A stretch of 64,000 nt of DNA from Thiohalomonas sp963783235 (GTDB lineage Bacteria; Pseudomonadota; Gammaproteobacteria; Thiohalomonadales; Thiohalomonadaceae). The position numbers and the translations under genes were made by a program. Location: contig CAWAMN010000002.1 of the NCBI GenBank assembly GCA_963783235.1, forward strand, positions 248,001 through 312,000. Reading direction: 5' to 3'. This document shows positions 60,627 to 64,000 of the stretch, one piece after another (positions within the stretch are counted from its first letter, which is position 1; each line of letters opens with the position of its first letter). A model generated the notes under the pieces. The model saw only the letters and a list, made by a program, of their open reading frames with translations, was not told where the DNA came from and searched no databases.

Positions 60627-61208
60627 TTAGAACTCGAAGTACATCTTGTCCCTGTCAAGCTTGTAGCTCCAAGGCAGACCGGCATTCTTCCAGCCGTTCA
60701 CGACCCGCTGCCCCTTTTTGGCCCCTTCCTTGGATTTGTCCCCCTCGAAACCATCGACCACCGAGTAAACCCTGGTATAGCCGAGTTTGCTCAATAGGGC
60801 GGCGGCTTTGGCGCTGCGACTTCCAGAGCGGCACATCAGAATGACTGGATCGCTCTTTGACAACCCCTTGCCTTTCAGGGCCTTTTCGAAAGCCCCCTGA
60901 AAGCCGCTATTGGGAACTTTGGCGAAGCTGTGCTTCTTCGCATTCCACTCTGCGGTGTTGTAGGTCATATAGGGGATATTGACGTCGACGCTGCTTGCCA
61001 TGCCGACGAACTCCACCTCGGCTTGGGTCCTGACATCCACGAAGAGAACCTTTCCGGGCGCCTTCTGCACCATTTCGTTGGCTTCATTGGCGGTGAGATA
61101 GAGCCCTTGCGGGGTTTTCTTCTTCTCCGGCAACGAACCCCCGTCCACGGCGGCCCAACTCTGGACTGCGAAAAGCAGCGCGAAAAGGGTGATGTATCTC
61201 TTCTTCAT
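60627..61208 (-). CDS. Exported rhodanese-domain protein
   Basis: 193 residues from ATG 61208. Signal peptide (YITLFALLFAVQSWA). One rhodanese domain: VLFVDVRTQAEVEFVGMASS, and the active-site loop ILMCRSGSRSAKAAALLS with the catalytic Cys. The end SYKLDRDKMYFEF is a feature of a periplasmic rhodanese group of sulfur bacteria as far as I recall. It may transfer sulfane sulfur in the periplasm. It is monocistronic, ended by a strong terminator. Confidence 0.92.
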   Translation of the reverse strand: MKKRYITLFALLFAVQSWAAVDGGSLPEKKKTPQGLYLTANEANEMVQKAPGKVLFVDVRTQAEVEFVGMASSVDVNIPYMTYNTAEWNAKKHSFAKVPNSGFQGAFEKALKGKGLSKSDPVILMCRSGSRSAKAAALLSKLGYTRVYSVVDGFEGDKSKEGAKKGQRVVNGWKNAGLPWSYKLDRDKMYFEF

Positions 61209-61633
61209 TTCGTTCTCCCTAACAGGTTTTTATTTTTTAGAACCGACCTAATCCAGCCGCGCGCTACTCTGGCACACTCATCACCCGTTCACTGTGAGCC
61301 AATTCCGGTTTTTCGCCAGAAAGTTGTGACCAGCGATCGTCGCCGGCCGTTTTCCAACGGTGCCCCTCCGCGACCAGGAGTGCGGGCGACTCAAGCGCTT
61401 CTGGTCGCGTTCAGCCACTGGGGCCCGGAACGCCCCCGATTCGCGCCGGATCGCCAGCGGCAAGGACAGCATGGTCGCTGCCACCGACATCCGAAAAGAA
61501 GATTCAGCATGGCTATCCGGCAAATTGGAGCGGCTAAGTGTCTCAACGCACCATGCCGGGAAATCAGCCGGTGCTGGAACCTCCCGGACCTTTTGCAGAC
61601 AGATCGAAAAGGAGTTATCGAAGCGAGAATCGG
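61209..61633. other. 425-bp gap with a hairpin
   Basis: CGCGACCAG (61369-61377) pairs with CTGGTCGCG (61401-61409). Otherwise no gene, element or terminator is recognised between the rhodanese and the rhomboid genes. Confidence 0.5.
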
Positions 61634-63202
61634 TTACCCCGGCTTCGCTTTAACAAGCGCCACAAATTTATCCAGTTCGGCGGATGAGGCCTCACCGACC
61701 TGATGCTTGAGCTTCATGACAAGCTCACGGGCCTTTTCGCGCTCACCGAGGTATACCCAAAGCAGTTTGGCGGCATTGAGGTTGGCCTTGAGGTGGTTAA
61801 CGGTACGACCGTAACGCTCGTCTGCATCCTTCAATAAACGATAAGCGAGACGATAATCCTGAGTGTCGATGGCGTGCTTGACCAGAACCGGGAGGTGCTT
61901 GACGTTGCCGAGAACGAAAAACTCGGAGTGGTCGAGGCATTCGGCGGCAAGGTGAAGCGCTTTGGGGAGGCGGTTCCTTTCAAGTTGCAGCTCAATGTTC
62001 AAACGGCCCATGCAAAGCAACGTCCGGCTCAGGCCCCATTTTCCGATTTCCCGGTAGATCTCTTCGCAGGCCTCCGGCGTCTCACCGCGACGCTCGAACA
62101 GATCCATGGCCATCGCGACCGCTTCACTGTCGCGATGGGTTCGCACTGCGCGATAGAGTCGGTCCCAGAAGGCGGCTTCCTCCGCCGCCGCCATCTCTTT
62201 TTGACGCTCCAGTTGCTGGCGTTTCAGCTCGGCAGTGTTTACGTGTGTGCGGCCCTGGCGCTGCATGCGCTGGCTGCGCATATTTTCAACTTCATCGTCG
62301 AGTTGCTCCTTTATTTCCTCGCGCCGCTGCTTCAGGAAAAACCAGCCTATGAGGTAGCCGGCAACACCGCCGCTGACGTGGGCGATGAGGTTGATTCCGC
62401 CACTGTTACCTTCCGAAAGCAGCTGCCACGCATCCAGCCCTATGTACCAGACAGCGAGGATCCAGGCGGGGACGTATACGGTTCGGACGAAATAAAGGAA
62501 CCAGACAAACGATCGAATGCGGGCGTTTGGCATCATGAACGCCGATAGCCCGATCATTCCGGTCACGACGCCCGAGTAGCCGAGAGTGGGAATCGCATCG
62601 CCGCTCACCATCGTGGAGATGGCGTAAACGATATGAGTGGTGAAGGCGATTGAGACGATCACGAGGAGGTAACGAATCGCTCCCCCGATCAGTAGCTCAA
62701 GTGCCGGCGCAAAGGCGAAGTAGAAGATCATGTTGCCGATCACGTGCATCCAGTCGCCGTGAGCGAAGGCGGCGGTCAGCATCTTGATCGGGTTGAGCGT
62801 CGCGGGGTCGAACATCAACTCACGGTCGAGACTCCGCGGTGCATCGATGGCGAACTGGTCGTACTGGCTGCGAACCGATTCCAGAATCCGCTCCCGGTCG
62901 CGGGAATAGAGTTCCGTGTTGCTCTCCAACTCGGTTTGGATGGACTCATAGATCTGTTCCGGCCGAGTGCTGGAGTGCAGCGCTCCCAGCACCAGGGCAC
63001 ATCGGTCCGGATAGCCGGCGAAGGGGTTGTGGGCATCATCGTCTTGTGCGGACTGCTGGCAGTACGTTCCCAAGTGTCGACTAATCTCCCTGCGGTTCGA
63101 GTCCTGTGCGTAATGGATCAGCAGGCAGAGGAGGATGATTGCAAAGGTAACGTAGGGTTTGCGAGCGAGACTGAGCTCAGAGCTGTAAGGAATGAGCAGC
63201 AT
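61634..63202 (-). CDS. Rhomboid-family intramembrane serine protease with helical C-terminal extension
   Basis: 522 residues. A large N-terminal loop follows helix 1. The rhomboid core has AAFAHGDWMHVIGNMIFYFA (HxxxN region), LGYSGVVTGMIGLSAFMM with the catalytic Ser in GYSG and the catalytic His in LIAHVSGGVAGYLIG. A charged linker (EEIKEQLDDEVENMRSQRMQ) and a C-terminal region of TPR-like helices (LPKALHLAAECLDHSEFF, YRLAYRLLKDADERYGRTV) extend into the cytoplasm. The substrate is unknown. Divergent from narK. Confidence 0.93.
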   Translation of the reverse strand: MLLIPYSSELSLARKPYVTFAIILLCLLIHYAQDSNRREISRHLGTYCQQSAQDDDAHNPFAGYPDRCALVLGALHSSTRPEQIYESIQTELESNTELYSRDRERILESVRSQYDQFAIDAPRSLDRELMFDPATLNPIKMLTAAFAHGDWMHVIGNMIFYFAFAPALELLIGGAIRYLLVIVSIAFTTHIVYAISTMVSGDAIPTLGYSGVVTGMIGLSAFMMPNARIRSFVWFLYFVRTVYVPAWILAVWYIGLDAWQLLSEGNSGGINLIAHVSGGVAGYLIGWFFLKQRREEIKEQLDDEVENMRSQRMQRQGRTHVNTAELKRQQLERQKEMAAAEEAAFWDRLYRAVRTHRDSEAVAMAMDLFERRGETPEACEEIYREIGKWGLSRTLLCMGRLNIELQLERNRLPKALHLAAECLDHSEFFVLGNVKHLPVLVKHAIDTQDYRLAYRLLKDADERYGRTVNHLKANLNAAKLLWVYLGEREKARELVMKLKHQVGEASSAELDKFVALVKAKPG

Positions 63203-63605
63203 CGAAGTTCCATTTCCAGCAGCGGTCGAAAGTCCCAGATTACCTCAATGCCCCTTCGGGATCGATTCGCGAGTCGATTTGTCGGTAACGCCCAGCGGTT
63301 GTTGCTCATCTCTATTTTGCCTCGTTCTAACGTTTTGGGAGGTACCACCAAAATCGCGGGGACGTAATTTCCGACTGCCCACCACTTCCCTATCCGTCAG
63401 CTTTTTCTCATTTTTTCCGACACTTACTTGTCGCTACCCCGCCATTCCCAATGGGGTATTTCCGACCATATTCATTAGCCAATGTCCCCGTTGTGTACGG
63501 CAGGTCGGCGATAGAGACTCAGGTAGTTAGCAAAAGATTTTCGGCGGGCCGGTGACGGCTATACCGGCCATTGAGTCCTGCAAGCTAAAGATCCGGAGAA
63601 GGTAA
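63203..63605. promoter_or_regulatory. Divergent region before narK; possible operator
   Basis: A 403-bp gap between the rhomboid and narK-type genes. TACCCC (63435-63440) and GGGGTA (63453-63458) form an inverted repeat close to, but not equal to, paired NarL heptamers (TACYYMT). No canonical FNR box was found. No gene-like frame is seen. Confidence 0.3.
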
Positions 63606-64000
63606 ATGGACACGCGCAAACGGCAACAAATGTCGGTCCTGACGATGAATACGCTCGCTTTCACCGCCTGCTTCGCGGTGTGGGTTATGTTCTCCATCAT
63701 CGGCATTCCGATCAAAGAGATGCTCGGCCTTAACGAAACCCAGTTCGGCATCCTGGCGGCCACGCCGATCCTCACCGGTGCCGTCCTGCGCCTGCCGCTG
63801 GGGATGATGACCGATAAGTTCGGCGGGCGCCCGGTCTACTTCGGGCTGCTGATCTCGATTATCGCCCCATTGTGGTTTATCGGTTACGCAACCAGCTACT
63901 GGCAGTTCCTGGTGCTCGGTCTGCTCGTAGGTGCGGCCGGAGCCTCCTTCTCCGTGGGTATCGCCTATACCGCCCGCTGGTTTACCCGGGAGCGCCAGGG
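63606..64000 (+). CDS. narK: Nitrate/nitrite transporter (NarK family), 5' part
   Basis: The frame begins at ATG 63606 behind GGAGAAGG and runs off the window (131 residues seen). Major-facilitator features: helix 1 TACFAVWVMFSIIGIPI, then LNETQFGILAATPILTGAVL, the loop MMTDKFGGRPVYFGLL, and the NarK motif AGASFSVGIAYTARWFT. These match the NarK nitrate/nitrite transporter group. The rest of the gene, and any linked nitrate reductase, lie beyond the window. Confidence 0.9.
   Translation, partial: MDTRKRQQMSVLTMNTLAFTACFAVWVMFSIIGIPIKEMLGLNETQFGILAATPILTGAVLRLPLGMMTDKFGGRPVYFGLLISIIAPLWFIGYATSYWQFLVLGLLVGAAGASFSVGIAYTARWFTRERQ

Overview
The window looks like chromosomal DNA of a high-GC gammaproteobacterium, most probably a Chromatiales-type sulfur or nitrogen lithotroph. 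This is inferred from gene content only: an rnf/rsx operon beside metG, apbC and dcd, DsrE-like and rhodanese proteins, multiheme cytochrome c, MotY, a NarK-type transporter and minCDE. No rRNA, tRNA, CRISPR array or transposase gene was found.

Layout. Bases 1-3550 hold a TonB-dependent receptor (cut by the window edge and broken by an in-frame TGA), a YfiR-like periplasmic protein and a hybrid histidine kinase. 3576-8183 is a minus-strand set: a tiny secreted peptide, then four overlapping envelope genes (GT9 transferase, LPG-synthase-like membrane protein, PAP2 phosphatase, GT39 transferase). 8425-13421 holds a frameshifted DUF3108 gene, dcd, apbC and metG. 13579-19134 is the electron-transport operon rnfABCDGE plus a 77-residue protein. 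19425-23589 holds nth, DUF1841, gloA, argG and motY. 23754-25667 is a coupled trio: membrane protein, seven-heme cytochrome, membrane protein.

From 25668 to 40697 the gaps between signalling and envelope genes (MCP, MotA/OmpA-like pair, MscS, Crp/Fnr, LysR, HPP, SpeE-like, YbaN, TraB) are loaded with short inverted-repeat elements. 40698-51285 holds a GGDEF protein, a degenerate M48-like protein with a frame break, a TPP enzyme/glycosyltransferase-like/sulfotransferase operon and a stand-alone molybdopterin oxidoreductase. 51712-64000 holds PilZ, hemerythrin, a lipoprotein, a marR/dsrE2 pair with a clear operator, an outer-membrane barrel, a ferritin-like protein, a coiled-coil winged-helix protein, minCDE, a rhodanese, a rhomboid protease and the start of narK.

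The most striking signal is the mobile DNA. Three unrelated families of non-coding elements (about 140, 260 and 120-150 bp; 11 copies) all carry 4-bp CTAG/CTAA-type target duplications. In five copies the duplication contains the TAA or TAG stop codon of the adjacent gene, so insertion left the protein intact. Elements also sit end to end, sharing a single CTAG. A second theme is broken reading frames: one in-frame TGA and three single-base shifts, all three at 6-7 base homopolymers, which could be real mutations or sequence errors.
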